This document shows positions 35,560-48,529 of a DNA stretch of 64,000 nucleotides, piece after piece (within the stretch, counting starts at the first letter, position 1; each line of letters begins with the position of its first letter). A program made the position numbers and the translations under genes. The notes beneath the pieces were generated by a model. That model made no database searches. It was given only the letters and a program-made list of their open reading frames with translations, and was not told the DNA's origin. This stretch comes from Cunninghamia lanceolata (lineage: Eukaryota; Streptophyta; Pinopsida; Cupressales; Cupressaceae): positions 1,240,001 to 1,304,000 of the forward strand of contig BSBN01000047.1 in NCBI GenBank assembly GCA_027924645.1, read 5' to 3'.

Positions 35560-37650
35560 TTTCTTCTTAGATCATCACCGCATATGTTTTTTATGTCAAA
35601 GCAACTATTTCCTATTGAATTTTCCTTTTGACCTCCTCTATCATAGCCATTAGTGTATCTACCCTCTATTTAGACCTGAGCTCTTTGGCTTATAGTTATG
35701 CTAGTTTTTCTTTTTGTGCTAGAGAGAGGTTGCAGTCAATTTCTTCCGATGCTTTCTTCCTTATTTATTCTTCCAACTCCACTAATTTTTCTCTTTTCTT
35801 TCTTATTGAAGAGGCTAGTTGGTCTAGGAAGTTTTAAATGATGTTTTCTAAGGTGTCTTCAGACACCCTTATATGGCGAATTATCACCTCTTATATGACT
35901 GCTTGGTTTTCTAGTTAAACCTTATTGTACATCTTTGTAGTCTATAATTTGAGCATACCTTTATTATTTAATGCACTTCTTAGGAGGTCTACGCTCATGA
36001 TTTCCTCCTTCTTGGGTTCATCCTCTACCTCTAATTCCATTGTTGTTTGTTTTCTTCTCCATGATGTTCATTTTTGTGGTGGTTGAACCTCTTCTATCTC
36101 TTCCTCTGATTATGTGCCTCATGTTTGAGTTTTTAGTTTTACTCCTTGTTTTTGTCTAGGCCTCTTCTTATTTTATGTGCTCATTTGTAGCAATATTTTT
36201 GATACTTCCTCCACCGATGGTTCTATTTGTGGTGCTTGTAGAGTGCTCACAGATGCTGCTTGTGTAGATGTACTCTGTTTAAGTGTAGCTTGTGAGCCCA
36301 AGGACTCCAAATTTAATCTTTCTAACCTCTGTACTTGTGGTGTAGAGGTACTTGTCTGTGGCGCTTCTTGCTTTGGGATTTCCCATTTCTCATGTAGTTT
36401 TTCTTTTTTTCTTAACATGCTCTTCCACACTTTTCTTAGATTACATATCCATGAACTCCTTATACGTACTCTATGCATTTGCATCCTTTGGTTGGTTCAA
36501 TAGGGTCATTGCATAGGATTCTACCATATCATTTCTAATTTCATAAGGTAGTTTAGGGATCCATGATACCCTAAGTTCTACTAACTCCATCAGTGTGTAG
36601 TCTTTGTCTACTAGAAAGACTATATCATTTGCATATTTTCTCACCATGTCATATGATATTATTTCCCTACTCTGCATTTGTTGTTGAAGAGATTTCAAGA
36701 ACCCCCAATATGTGATAGTATAAGATGTGGTATCTTTGAAATACCAGACATGGTAGCTTATTTGTGTTGGTACCACCTAGTTTTTTTGCCATGCTTTTCT
36801 AGAAAATGAAGGCAATGCATTCATGAAGTAGAATGTAAGGCAATTGATGAGAGTACCATACCGAAATGGGTAATGTGTGTTCTTTTTCCTTTGTAGATTC
36901 TCCAGTAGCTTCTCATGGAGGACTTCACACAAGTCAAATTATTTTCCTTCTATAACCATCTGGTATGCGGTATGGATTGTGGTGCCTATCACAAAATCCT
37001 CTTTGTTTGTGTAATAGATTTTATATGCAATACCCATGGTGGCATACTACACATCCAGATTTGTAATCTTTTTCACATTCAGGCTCCTCCCATCATATGT
37101 TGCTCCTATTAGCTCAATGACTTTTTCATTTTTGATTGCCTTTTTTGGAAGGCATCTCTTCTATTTCGCACAATCCCATTATTGCTTGGATAGCTTGCTT
37201 GATTATGCAGTAGGGTTTGTCGAGATAAATATAATCGTCATGAATTCGACTTAGGATTATTTTGATCCATTCATGCTCCATGGAGAAGTCAGGGAAGTCC
37301 TTCCACACATCCAACTTTTTCTTCTCTATTTCTTGGTATTGTGGCAAGTATTGTGTTTGGTCCGGCTATAGTAGGGTTTTTTGGAGCTCTTCAAACTTAG
37401 TATGATCAATCTCTGAGATGTACGCATGAATATACTTACTCACATCCTTTGTGTAGATTATATCAACTTGGACAATAGAGAATGCACCATCTAGGGTTGA
37501 CCTCCATCGCCTTATATGGAAACCTCTTTTATTTCAAGCATGGTTTTTCGGATACATCGACCAATGTAGGAGTCGACATATTTCCTGTGATTTTCTTTGG
37601 TCCAGCTTACTTGCAGAAGTTGCTCTTTTCACTCAAGCTAATGGTTTTCT
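35560..37650 (-). pseudogene. Family X retroelement protein, copy 2 (degraded)
   Basis: Minus-strand reading frame with several stops. Conserved blocks in order: GAFSIVQVDIIYTKDVSKYI (about 37470), the block around SRIHDDYIYLDKPYCIIKQA (about 37240), then LNVKKITNL, YKIYYTNKEDF, FDLCEVLHEKLLENLQRKK and PFRYGTLINCLTFYFM (37080-36810), then NDIVFLVDKDYTLMELVELR (about 36640). All align with copy 1. The C-terminal third is charged, Gln/Ser-rich and probably coiled (EEIDCNLSLAQKEKLA). No known domain was recognised. It lies after the integrase C-terminus of the gypsy at 37780-40130 and before the purine tract at 34488, the place of the env-like ORF in Athila/Tat-type elements. No membrane segment was seen. 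Confidence 0.65.
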
Positions 37651-37779
37651 GTAGTATGCAATTGTGTTTAGTGACTATTTTGAGTCTTGTTTTATAACCC
37701 TAGCGATGGGATTTTTCATTAAATGCATTTAACTATTCATGGTTTGGTGCACTTTTATAACTGTTGGTTTTTCACGGGT

Positions 37780-40130
37780 TTGCATTTCTTCACCAGTTTG
37801 CACTTTATGTTGTACATATGTTACATATAATACAAAATTTGATTTTTCCATTTTATTTAACTGGTATGTTGATGGTAATGTTCAATTCTTGCATCGTTTA
37901 CATATCCTACTATAAGTTTCCCTTCTAGTGTTTTCAGTCTCGCTGTTCTGAAATTCGAGATCTCTTTAATGTAGTAGGGTCCTAACCATTTGACTTTCAA
38001 CTTACCTTGGTTTTTAAACTTGATTTCATAGATTAAAACTAAGTCCTCTTTGTTGAATATTTTATGCCTTAATTTTCTATCATGCCAAGCTTTTTGTCTT
38101 TTATGTTCTAGGCTTTAGTTATATGCTGCTACTAACCTTTTTTCATCTAATTTGTTGAGATCTTCTATCATTTTTTGCAGTGACTCTTCCTCATCCAACT
38201 GTAAAGTGAGTGCGGTGTGTAAGTTTGGCACAATAAAGTTTATAGGCAAAGTGGTATCTACACCATATACTAGTTCAAATGGTGAAATTTTGGTTTTTCT
38301 CTTGTATGTTGTTCTATATGCCCATAGTACTGCTGGAATTTTTACATCCCAATCTTGTGTTACCATTGCACATCTTTTTTAGTGTTGTTCCTATCATCTT
38401 ATTTAATGCTTCATTTGCTCTGTTGGCTTGAGGATAGTAGGGACTACTTTTGTTGTGACTGATCATGAAGTTGTTTAAAATCTCCGCAATTACCTTATTC
38501 ACAAAATGTTTGCCTTGGTCACTTTTGATGCTTAAGGGATGGCCAAATCTGGTTATGATATTTTTCATATAAGAATTTTGCACAATAGTTTTGGTTGTAC
38601 AATCTTTAGTTGGTTTTGTTTCTACCCAGTTTGTTAAATATTCAACTCTGATGATTATGAATCTGGCTTTTGTGCGTTTAGCTAGTGGATCAATTGGTCC
38701 AATAAATCTATGGCCCATTTCTCAAATGGTATTTAGGCTAGGATTGGTCATAGTACCATCTCATCTTTTGTGATGGGTTCCCCACTCTTTGGCATATATC
38801 GCATTCCTTAACATATTGACTGACATCCTTAAATAGTGTTGGCAACATAGCCCAGAGAGCATTACCTTCTTTGTGGTGGTTTCTTTAGAATTATCTACTC
38901 TAGAAATTCCCTCATGAGCTTCCCTGAGGATTTCTAATTTTTCATGTTCAAATACCACTCTCCTTATAATGTCATCTCTGCCAATTATATATAATTCCCC
39001 TTTAATCAATGTGTATGGTAGTGACATCTTTAACAGTATATTTTTATCAATTTGTGAAATATTTTCTAGATATTGACCCATTGATAGTAAGGTTGCTACA
39101 TCCTTTAAATCCTCTAACACTGCAATCACTCTAGAAAAATTTACGCCAGGAAAATCCTCTTCCAATTTGTCCGGTTACTCTACTCTTTCAATTTTGGATA
39201 GGTAATCAAGAGTTTGATTGTTCTTCCCGAGTTTTACCATGATGTTGAAATCAAATTCTTGAAATAGTAACAATCACCTACATATTCTCCCTTGCATTAC
39301 CAGTCTGTTAAGTAGATATTTTAATGGCTCATGGTTTGTATAAAATGTGAATAGGGTAGACAGTAGATAGTGTCTAAATTTATGTAGAGCATACACCATT
39401 GCTAGTGCTTCCCTTTCTATAGTGGTGTATTTTTTCTCAACTTGGGAAAGTTTATGACTTGCAAATGCTATTGGATGGTCCTTATTCCCTCTAGGTTGTG
39501 CACTAATACTACATCAATTGTTGTGCCAAAAGCATCTACATGCACATTGAATGGTGTGTTCCAATCTAGAAAGAATAGTGTGGGAGCTTATGTTATCTTT
39601 TGTTTGAGTGTGTCAAATGATTGTTGACATTGCTCCCTCCACTCAATTGTTTTATTTGATTTTTTCTTTAGTATCTCTTCTATGGGTGCTTCTATGGTAG
39701 CATATCCTCTGATAAATTTTTGGTGGTACCCTATATAGCCTAAGAAAGTTTTCACCTCAGATGTTTTTAGTGGTGTTAAGTTCATGATTAGTGCCAATTT
39801 AGGGGATCTACCATGAGTCCCTCCTTGCATATTGTGTGTCCCAAAAGTGTACCAAATGGTAACACAAATATGCATTTCTTTAAATTTAGTGCAATTTGTA
39901 AGCTCTTGCATCATTCCAACATTGTGCAGAGCACTTGAACATGGTTTTTCAACAATCCATAGACTACCCAGTAATCTAAGTAGACCTCTATAAATTCATG
40001 GATGAAATCTTTGAATGCGTTGACCATAATTCTACTAAAGACTATTGGTGCATTCTTTAGTCCAAAGGACATTACGGTGTACATAAAGGACACCCATTGT
40101 GTCACATATGTAGTATTTGTTGGTCCCTCT
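37780..40130 (-). pseudogene. Gypsy pol remnant: RT, RNase H, integrase
   Basis: Minus-strand, heavily broken Ty3/gypsy pol of the non-chromovirus (Athila/Tat-like) type. RT: FGLKNAPIVFSRIMVNAFKD then EVYLDYWVVYGLLKNHV, where the second catalytic Asp of YLDD is Tyr. RNase H start: LGYIGYHQKFIRGYA, then WREQCQQSFDTLK. Integrase: LYIIGRDDIIRRVVFEHEKL zinc-binding start, core with GPIDPLAKRTKARFIII, SDQGKHF and NRANEALNK, and C-terminus GPYYIKEISNFRTARL. The 5' part, with gag and protease, ends abruptly at about 40130. Family X copy 2 follows downstream. Confidence 0.85.
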
Positions 40131-41186
40131 TCCTGAATTTTGACCTTATGATTAGAACAAATCCCTCTTGGCTATATTAGAACAAAACATAAAACTACCA
40201 AGCTCACCCTTACTCCAAGAAGACACACAAAATGAAGAAATGGTGTCTTTCATGTACTAAATCATCTCAAAGTGAGAAACTAACTCAAGATGAAAAAGAT
40301 TCCTACAGCCTCCTATGTCCCCCATCCTTCTCTTTTACCTCTTTAAAATTTATCTACATGATGTAGCATGCGAGTTTCCAAAATCCACATCAGATGTAGC
40401 ATTGATGATGAATTGTGTGCCCATATTCAAAAGAAATAATTTGTGTGTTAGATTCAACTGATAATGGAACATTATAATATAACCTTTAAAAAAGATTCAA
40501 AATAGATCCTATGATTTCGAATAAAATGGCTTTATTCTAAGTTTTAAACTTATTACCTATGACATTGATGAAGTACCTTTGAAAATGGCCTTCTAAGAAA
40601 TTATACTACCCCACTCAAGAACTGTATAAGTAAACCAATGCCTTATGTAAATCACTCCTTCACTCAAAAACTTACCTTATAAATGCATCCAAAATATTCA
40701 AATATGAACAAAATAAAAAAAATTTATGAGATTCATACTTGAAATGTCTCACATCAAAATTAATGATCAAGAGACTCACACCAATTGTGTTATAAATACC
40801 ACTTAGTACTCCTATCACTTGCTTGTGTAGAATATAAAAAGTAATACCCAAGATTTGATCACTTTACCTCATCAATAGAGTTTAACACTATCACCAACTA
40901 TGATATACACATATACACACAATCACTTCTGCATAATGAGTTAGTTCATTTAATAAATTTAATTTATTATTCCTTGTTGGGATGGCACATAAACATAAAA
41001 AATACAAACCATGATTTAGTTGGCTATGCTTTACTTCCCTCACTAACAATGCGCTCTATTACCTAATTGGTTCCACATTAGGTCCTATTCACACTTGTCT
41101 AGTTAAGTTTACTTAGGGCATATGTAGGGTACACTAAGGATACTTATCACTTTGTGTCTCAAGTCATAAGATTAAGACACTTGTTA
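40131..41186. other. No gene seen
   Basis: AT-rich sequence between the broken edge of the gypsy RT and the target site of the 41192 element. There are no open frames of note. Confidence 0.45.
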
Positions 41187-41191
41187 TAATC

Positions 41192-42666
41192 TGATGCAGG
41201 AGCATCTGTTTCACCGAGGTTTTGGGTTTTGTCTTGATTTTGTTTTGCTTTCGGGTCTTCACATCCAATTTTGGTTTGGAATTATTGTTGGTTCCTTCTT
41301 GAGGTCTTGTTGCCTTTTAGACTTGTGGCATAGTTTCCCGCCAAAACACATATTCAAAAATTTGAAATGATATGAAAGGACTTCATTGGTTATTCCACCT
41401 TTTTGCAAAGTTTCCAAAGGATGTGATATGCTTCCTAGGTCTAAGGATGTAATTGTATACTTTGAGGCCTTTAAACAACCTCAAGAGAGGCTTACCATTA
41501 AACTATTCACACAAAACAAAAGAAAACAAGATTCAGTTTATGATAGTTCTGGGATAGTTACATTTTTTTCGAGACAATTTTTCTTTGCATTCTTACCACG
41601 TTGGGCAAAAACAGTGAGGAGAAAAAGAAAGCATACTCTCTGGGGGAAAACAATTTTGCAAAAGAGACTTAGGTAGATTTTTAAAGAATAAGGAAGAAAA
41701 AGAAAACAATTTAGAGAATTTAAAGGGAAGAAACAGTGACTGTTTGAGGAAGTATGTAGCAGGAAAAAGGAAAGGCATTTAGGAAGGTAAAAAACATAGT
41801 CTGGAACAACATTAAGGCGTACAAAGCATGTGCAGTGTAGAGGGAAGGCCTTGGAAAGGCATTCAGTGTAGACAATATAGTATTTCTAAAACAAATAGGA
41901 TAGAAGCAACGTCTAGAAAGGCACAATCTTCATGTTGTAAACCCTCAACGAGGGTGTTAAAGATTAAAAACTATTATTTATTTTTTTATTGCTCTATACA
42001 TGCTCTATTTGAATAGAAAGGAGTTTTTAACATCTTGTATAAGCGTAGTCCATCATACATGAAATGTTTTGGAAGATTTACGCTAAATTTCTCGTAGGTA
42101 CTGGTGTTAGTAAAATATAAGGGCATTGTGGATGACTATCCCACATCCAGTGCAGGAGTAGACTACCTTTTTATGTGTTTGTTGTTTGATATTGAGTCTT
42201 GTAGGTAGAGGTTACACCTTGTTCCCTATTCTAAACCTAACTATTATCTTTAGATTTGTTAAACATGGACTATACATATCATTTGGGTGTCTATGAGATG
42301 ATTGTCCCCTTATAGTCAGTGTGACAGTGGCAGATTGAAGGAGATTGTCCCAGTTTTGGATAGTATACATGTGATCTTCAAGACCTTCCTAATTCACAAT
42401 ATTGTGTATGAGTTGTTTTTCACATATTATACTTCATTTATTGAATAGAACCCTAAAATTGGAGTTGAGTAAAGGTTGCAATAACCAATTTGATCTTTCT
42501 TTATGGTTGTCCCTAAGCAGACAGTGCTAGAGGACTGATTCTATGATTGTCCCAAGAGTTGGGCAGTGCCATAGTAGGCTAGATTAAGCATTCTTTGTCA
42601 CCCTACATATATTCCAAGCAAGGGGGAGTCTAGTTTGTGTGTTGTTGCATTTAGTAGCCATCATCA
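41192..42666 (+). repeat. Gypsy 5' LTR (1475 bp)
   Basis: Aligns along its whole length with 51930-53397, for example at the shared GGACTTCATTGGTTATTCC. Short open frames within it on both strands are non-coding and recur in both LTRs. It begins TGATGCAGGAGCATC and ends AGCCATCATCA. Confidence 0.95.
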
Positions 42667-42670
42667 ATTT

Positions 42671-42683
42671 TTGGTATCAGAGC
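42671..42683 (+). other. Primer binding site of the gypsy element
   Basis: TTGGTATCAGAGC, complementary to initiator tRNA-Met, four bases after the LTR end. Confidence 0.93.
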
Positions 42684-42734
42684 CCAGAAGTGACTGGGTA
42701 GAGCAAGAGATAGGGCCAAAGAAGATTGGGCAAA

Positions 42735-42762
42735 ATGCCACCCAGAAGAATGGCAAGAGGAG
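42735..42762 (+). pseudogene. Gag start codon and first nine codons, cut by the nested insertion
   Basis: ATG at 42735 begins MPPRRMARG. The frame resumes after the insertion at 49435 (ARGGA, then RGIDEGVMELL), so the start of gag is separated from its body by 6.67 kb. Confidence 0.8.
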
Positions 42763-44149
42763 TATTGATGATGATGTTAGTCATAACAACAATGATAAAA
42801 ATTCACAAAGAAAACCTTTATCTTCTTGAAGAATACGATCAATTCAATATGAATTGATGAATCCAAGTCTCCATTGATTAGAACATGATCCTCTGATAAT
42901 CTCTCAGTTAGTTTGATGTGAATTTGTTGTTTTCCATATTGGGGCCTTACGCATGAATTTGAAGTAGTTTGTCTCTAGATATAGAGATATTACTCTGTTT
43001 CACCTACTCTATATAAATTCTCAACAAATGATATTAAATCTTACAATATCTAACCAGATCATGCATACATTTATGTTAAGCTTGATTAATTCTTTTGATC
43101 TTCACTTTGGTTAAAATTGATTATGATTATTTTGATGACTTTGATTAGTTCTTCTAAAACTATCTCCAATTTACTCAAATTTGAACTAATCTATACTTGA
43201 TTTTGCTTCTACACTTCAGATTATTCTAAATAATGTGCCTACAAGCAGATATTTCTATGATCTTTGTCACTATTTTTGATTATTTGCATGATATTTTCAA
43301 GTTTACATGCAATTTGTTCAAATATACATATGATATTCATGTGTCTATGGATGTCTGCATATTTTAAGTTCTACTTATCATTTTCATTATTTTGCAGTTC
43401 GATTATGGTGATTTAATGAAATTCAAAGAAATTGAAATGAAATCCTAAAAATGAAATTAAGTGAAGTTTGATCACTGATCCACATGTATTCTTGATACTT
43501 TCATGAAAAAGAAGAGAATCAAACCATATTTCACTAGGACATTCCACAGCTACATATGATTGATGCGTATCTTCAAAGGTAAAGAATGAAAACAACATGC
43601 ACCAGTTGAAATGCACTCCAAGGGATGCAACAAATCACAGTGACATATCAAGAACTCACTCACAGATTACGTGAGATGTATGATAAGTTGTAATCAAAAG
43701 TCTTCATTTTCATTAAGTATGCAAAAGAAATACAAGTATACAATTGACCTTGAGATAGAATCATGAAACTCAACAATTCAGTCTAAATTAAGCTTCTAAT
43801 ATCTTACAAATGGAAATCCACCTCCTTTTATAGAATAAGGAGAGGAAGTCGTTACAAAAGATCTAATGATCAATATTTATCTATGATAATAAATGGTCCA
43901 AAAGAAGTCAACAATCAAAATACGTGGCACAAGTTGCTAGCTGGCAACTATCTATGATGTATGAGCAAATACCCTCTGAATCTAGATTTGGTCAATATGA
44001 CCTCTTCACCTCTCATTCTATCAGAGTGCTCCTATGTATCTCCTTACTCTGATACATCTGATCCCTCATGCACAAGCATCTCAGAATCCAGCTTCTTATG
44101 ATAATCACATGCCATCACCATTTGATCTATTTGTTGCTTGCTAATGGCT

Positions 44150-47100
44150 TGAGCTCTTGCTTTAGCATATTTCAATGCTGCTATCTACTCATCTAATGTC
44201 TTCATCATAAATGCTTTGCTCTCTACTTTTTTTTCCATATGCCTTCACCTTCACGCTCAGCTCAACCATTTCATCCATGACATCTTCTTTTATGAAATGA
44301 TTCACTGAATCCTCTGCTATTTTTTTGAATTTATCTTTGAATATCTGGAGAGTCTCATCCACATCTAGCATGGTTTCTTCTTGAACAACATCATCCAATA
44401 ATTCTTCTACCACCTTCATTTCATCAGATAGTATATCATGTATCTTGGTTTGAGTATCCCTAACTCATGACATGCTTTCCTTGAACACCTCTAGCTCAAA
44501 TTGTAGCTCTGCATTCCAAGTATCCAATAGAGGAAGGGTCATACTGGTGATAATCTTATTGGTTAATAGCTCTTCATCTCTCACTCCTTTGGCATCTTTG
44601 ATCCTGTCTAATGCATAACTGCATTGTTTTATTCTTTGAGTGAATTCACTCTTCAAAGAATCAATACTCTTCTTCAAATTAGACAATATGTCCCAATTGG
44701 ACCTAGATGTCCTTATTAATTTCTCCCCAGATGTCATGAATCTCATGAACCATTTGTTCATGACATGAGCTTGATGCTTTTGAGCATCCAAACCTATTAT
44801 TTCTTCCTTAATGATTAATGTTAAAGAAATTGGCTTTTCTATGGTCTACATAGTAGAAGCTAAGCTATCTGGTTTCACCAATCCCTAGGTAAACAGTTGT
44901 AATTGACATTCTACCCCTTTAATTCCTTCTTTCTAGTGTTTAGTTTCTTTATCCTAGATACTATAGCCTCAGTGCTCTCAATGTGTTCTTGAACTTCTTG
45001 TTCCATAGTGACATGACCTAAGTCAATTTGAGTCACCTGGAACTCTTCTGGTCTGATTTCTCCCTTGGCCTTTTCTACCATGGGGACAACTACCTTGGCT
45101 ATTCTTTTCCTAGTTACCAGATCTCTCTTTATTATGGATACTCTGAGGATATCCATGATAATACAGATGGCCCAGTGGTCTCTTGATCCTGTTGCTCCTT
45201 CTAAGCATTTGGTTTATCTTTGTCAGGTTCCAGATTCTTTTGCCTTTGTTCAAGAGGTGGTTGATCTGTATGTGCCATTTCTCCCTGCTTATTTTAACCT
45301 GCATCATCCTTAGGCATATTTTCTATTTTCCTTTTATGCACTTGTACCTGTTGGATGTTATGTTCAGATAGTTCTTCCTTCTTGGACTTTTCCTCCTGGG
45401 TATCTAGAGCATGTACCTCTGTCTCTCCAAGCATATCCACATCCATTGGGATATTTTCTTTTGGTGCTTCATTAGTCTTAGCACCTTCTCCTTCTGCCTC
45501 TTGTTCAGGCTAGTAAGTCAAATCGACTACTGCTGGGCTGGTTACAGTCTCAATAAAAGTATTTAGAGGTTCCATCTGCACCTCAACTTCAGGGGATTCT
45601 GCCTTGCTAACATGTTCATCATGCACTTCTGTAGCAGCAACTCCACTTGTAGACTCTGTGTGTTAGAGCATGGTTTCAATAGGATGATTGGTGATGTCTT
45701 TCACTACATCATCCTTAGTGAGATCAATTATCTCACTTAATGGGAAGGTCTTAGTTGCTTCTTTCTCTTGTGCTTGGATCTAAGCCTCTTGTGCCATTTC
45801 TATTTTCACCCTGATTATGCTTTCAACTAGCACATCATGCTGTAGCTTCTTGACTACATTCAATGACAGGTTAGGTTGCTGTGGTTCAGCTACAGGAGGT
45901 GATATTGCCCCTCTCATGTGAGGGCTCTGATATCTACTTTTTCTAGGCACTTTGACTCCTTGTAGCAAATCTTTCTCCATCCCAAGCAATGTCTCAATTA
46001 GGACACGATCTCTCCTTTCATCATTTATGTCTTCCTCCATGGTAACCCTCATTTGGCTGGGACCTTCCTCTTCTAAAGGCTCTTCTTCTTCTTCTTATAC
46101 AACTAGCACCTTGGACTTGGTGATTGGAATTGTTACTATAGGTGCACCCTTGGGTGGTGAAGGAGGTGCATATACTAATGACACTCCCTTTGTAATAGGC
46201 TTTTCTATGGTTCCAGATGAATTGGGCTAAGCCAATTTGGTCTCAAGGACCCACCTCTTCTTTATCAGGAAGTCATCAAAGCCAAGCTCTTCTCGTTCCT
46301 TCAACTTTCTTTTCTTGTCATAAGTGACAACAACACCCTTCACCTTCAATTAATTAACTTTCTTGGCCACCCATCTCTTGGTCCTAGTCATCACTTGGGT
46401 TGTCATGATATCTATGGATGTTTCATCTCCTTGAGTCCAATCAGGGGAGGAAATTGTGTTGTTATATACTTTCTTGTCTTCATATTTTGGATCAATGATA
46501 TCCTCATCATCCTTCTTAATCTGAGGAGGTACCTCTGGTTGTCCATATGTCCACACCTAGTCCAAAGTGATCCTTTGATACTCCCTCTTCCTTACTTCAT
46601 ATTCATCATCACAATCAGCCCAATAGTCTTCCAGATGCATGATGTGCTTGTATTTCTTATTAAAGCGTTTCTCGACCCTATGATAAGGATCATAATCTCT
46701 AACCAATGGAAACAACTCCAAGTTCAAACTCTTCAAATTTGACTCAGTCTCTTTGGCATTGTCCATGGATCCTACCATATACCAATTAAGTTCTATAGGA
46801 AATTTCCTATATGGTCTCCCTTCCTTCCTCTTAGACAATTCAAATATAGGTAGGTGTTGTCTCACCACCTCCATTAGGACTACCTTGTTAGACAGATATC
46901 TTGGTAGCATGAATGGTTGACCACTGAACCCTTCCATATGAATATAAGAGTAGGCCCTAGCCTGTATGAACCAAGAACCATATCCATCAATCAATTTAGT
47001 AGCTCCAAGTAAAAATCTCTTGGCTCGATCTCCTTCCAAGAGTCTGACAATGTGCATAATAAAGAAATCATTCACAATCCTATAATGCTGTATAGATTGT

Positions 47101-47950
47101 TCTCTCTAACTAGGGATAGTGTTCCTAGGAGGTCTTTCATGGGGTAGTTTGCCCAACTTTCCAACTATTTGTAAACCATCAAATGTACCTTTTGTTGCAC
47201 AAGCATATACTAGGTAGGATGTCATTGTGAAAACTCTGCTTGTAACCCTCCTCCAATTTATCATTGATTCATACAGGGCATCACTAATGATCTTATCCCA
47301 CTGGATCTTAGCATCTTTGTTTTCAATAACCATCCTAATCAGGCCAAACTTCCATGACTCAAACGTTCCACAGTTTGGCCTTCCATTCATTTTGCTAAGC
47401 AAGAAAATCATATACTGAACCTCCATACTAAATTCATATTTATAGAGATGTTGTGGCATCTTAGCCATGGCTTTGACTTTATTAGCCAGATCCCTCCATC
47501 CTTGGTAGATCACTTTCCTACAATCTTTCTGATTTAGGTTATATTCTTTAGCCAATGCATCTAGGTCTGGTACATAGATCCCTCTAGATGTTGGCAAATT
47601 AAATGCATCAATTAATCCATCCATGGACAAATCTGCAAAGACTCTTCCCTATTTTTCCACCCTCCTTGTGACTACATTATAATTCTATGTGCATTCGATC
47701 ACCAATTTTAAATCTCCTGCCACATAAGGAAAATTGATTGCATAATACATCCCTGATGTTGCTATGTTCTTTAGTATGGGATGATCTTCTCTGGCATTGA
47801 TTCAAGCTCAGAATGCCTCAATGAATATGCTACCCGAATGGGTATCTTTTGAAAATCCCTATTTGTTGTAGGTGCAATGTGCCTTTGGGAACATGTCTTG
47901 TTTGAACTCTGCATCCCGCTTATCTATCCTTGGTTGAGACATCTCATCTT
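44150..47950 (-). pseudogene. Large X-like protein of the nested element, copy 3 (degraded)
   Basis: Starts MSQPRIDKRDAEFKQDMFPK (about 47942) and runs in one frame through blocks 47630-47106, 47075-46557, 46556-46350 and 46052-45780, separated by TAG or TAA, then continues after frame changes at 45156-44911, 44791-44465 and 44419-44189. More than 1000 codons in total. The N-terminal part (KYEFSMEVQYMIFLLSKMNG, then VFTMTSYLVYACATKG) has the same layout as the 280-residue block of copies 1 and 2, but only weak residue identity. The middle is acidic. The C-terminal third is a long helical or coiled-coil region. Family unrecognised. It may relate to plant transposon-associated domains, which I cannot test here. 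Confidence 0.6.
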
Positions 47951-48529
47951 GCAATTTCACGGACATGTCTTAGCTAGGGCATTTTGTAATACTAGGGTTA
48001 GCACACTAAATTTATGATTTCAATAAACATTGCATTCAATTCTACATTAAATCTACATTTAACCCTAACTTCATTCTATTTTAACCTTTTATGTTCATTT
48101 TAGCTCTAAATCATGGAGCATCATCATAAAAACAACTAGTTAGGGCTTGATCCATACATACCTAGTCTTTGAAATCTGAATTGAAAAGTGTAGATGAATA
48201 CCAAGATTGGAATTGTGTAGATGATCTCTTACTGTGTCAGAAATCCAATCATGAGTTCACTGTAGCAGCTTTAATGGAGCCCTTTAAGCTCTCTCTATGA
48301 AATATTAAGTCTGGGAATGCAATTGTGAAATTGCACAATCAATCCACTGTTTAAATCATGAAAAATCATCCAATTAGGGCATATTAATTACTCCTATGAG
48401 GATTAATCGAGCTCCAATGGTGAAATCATGAGTAATTTGGACAAGTGTTTGCTAGCATGAATTTGAATTTAAAAGCCAACGGTTGTTTTCTTTCAGCATT
48501 TAATGCAAAAAGTACAGAGATGTGAGGAT

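Noticed and set aside
41386..42016. Several open frames on both strands in the gypsy LTR, some repeated at 52116-52747
   Set aside because: They lie inside paired LTRs and are shared only because the LTRs are copies; not a protein family.
44189..47630. Reading the TAG/TAA-interrupted frame of copy 3 as a gene using an altered genetic code
   Set aside because: TAA, TAG and TGA all occur, frameshifts are present too, and neighbouring elements decay the same way.
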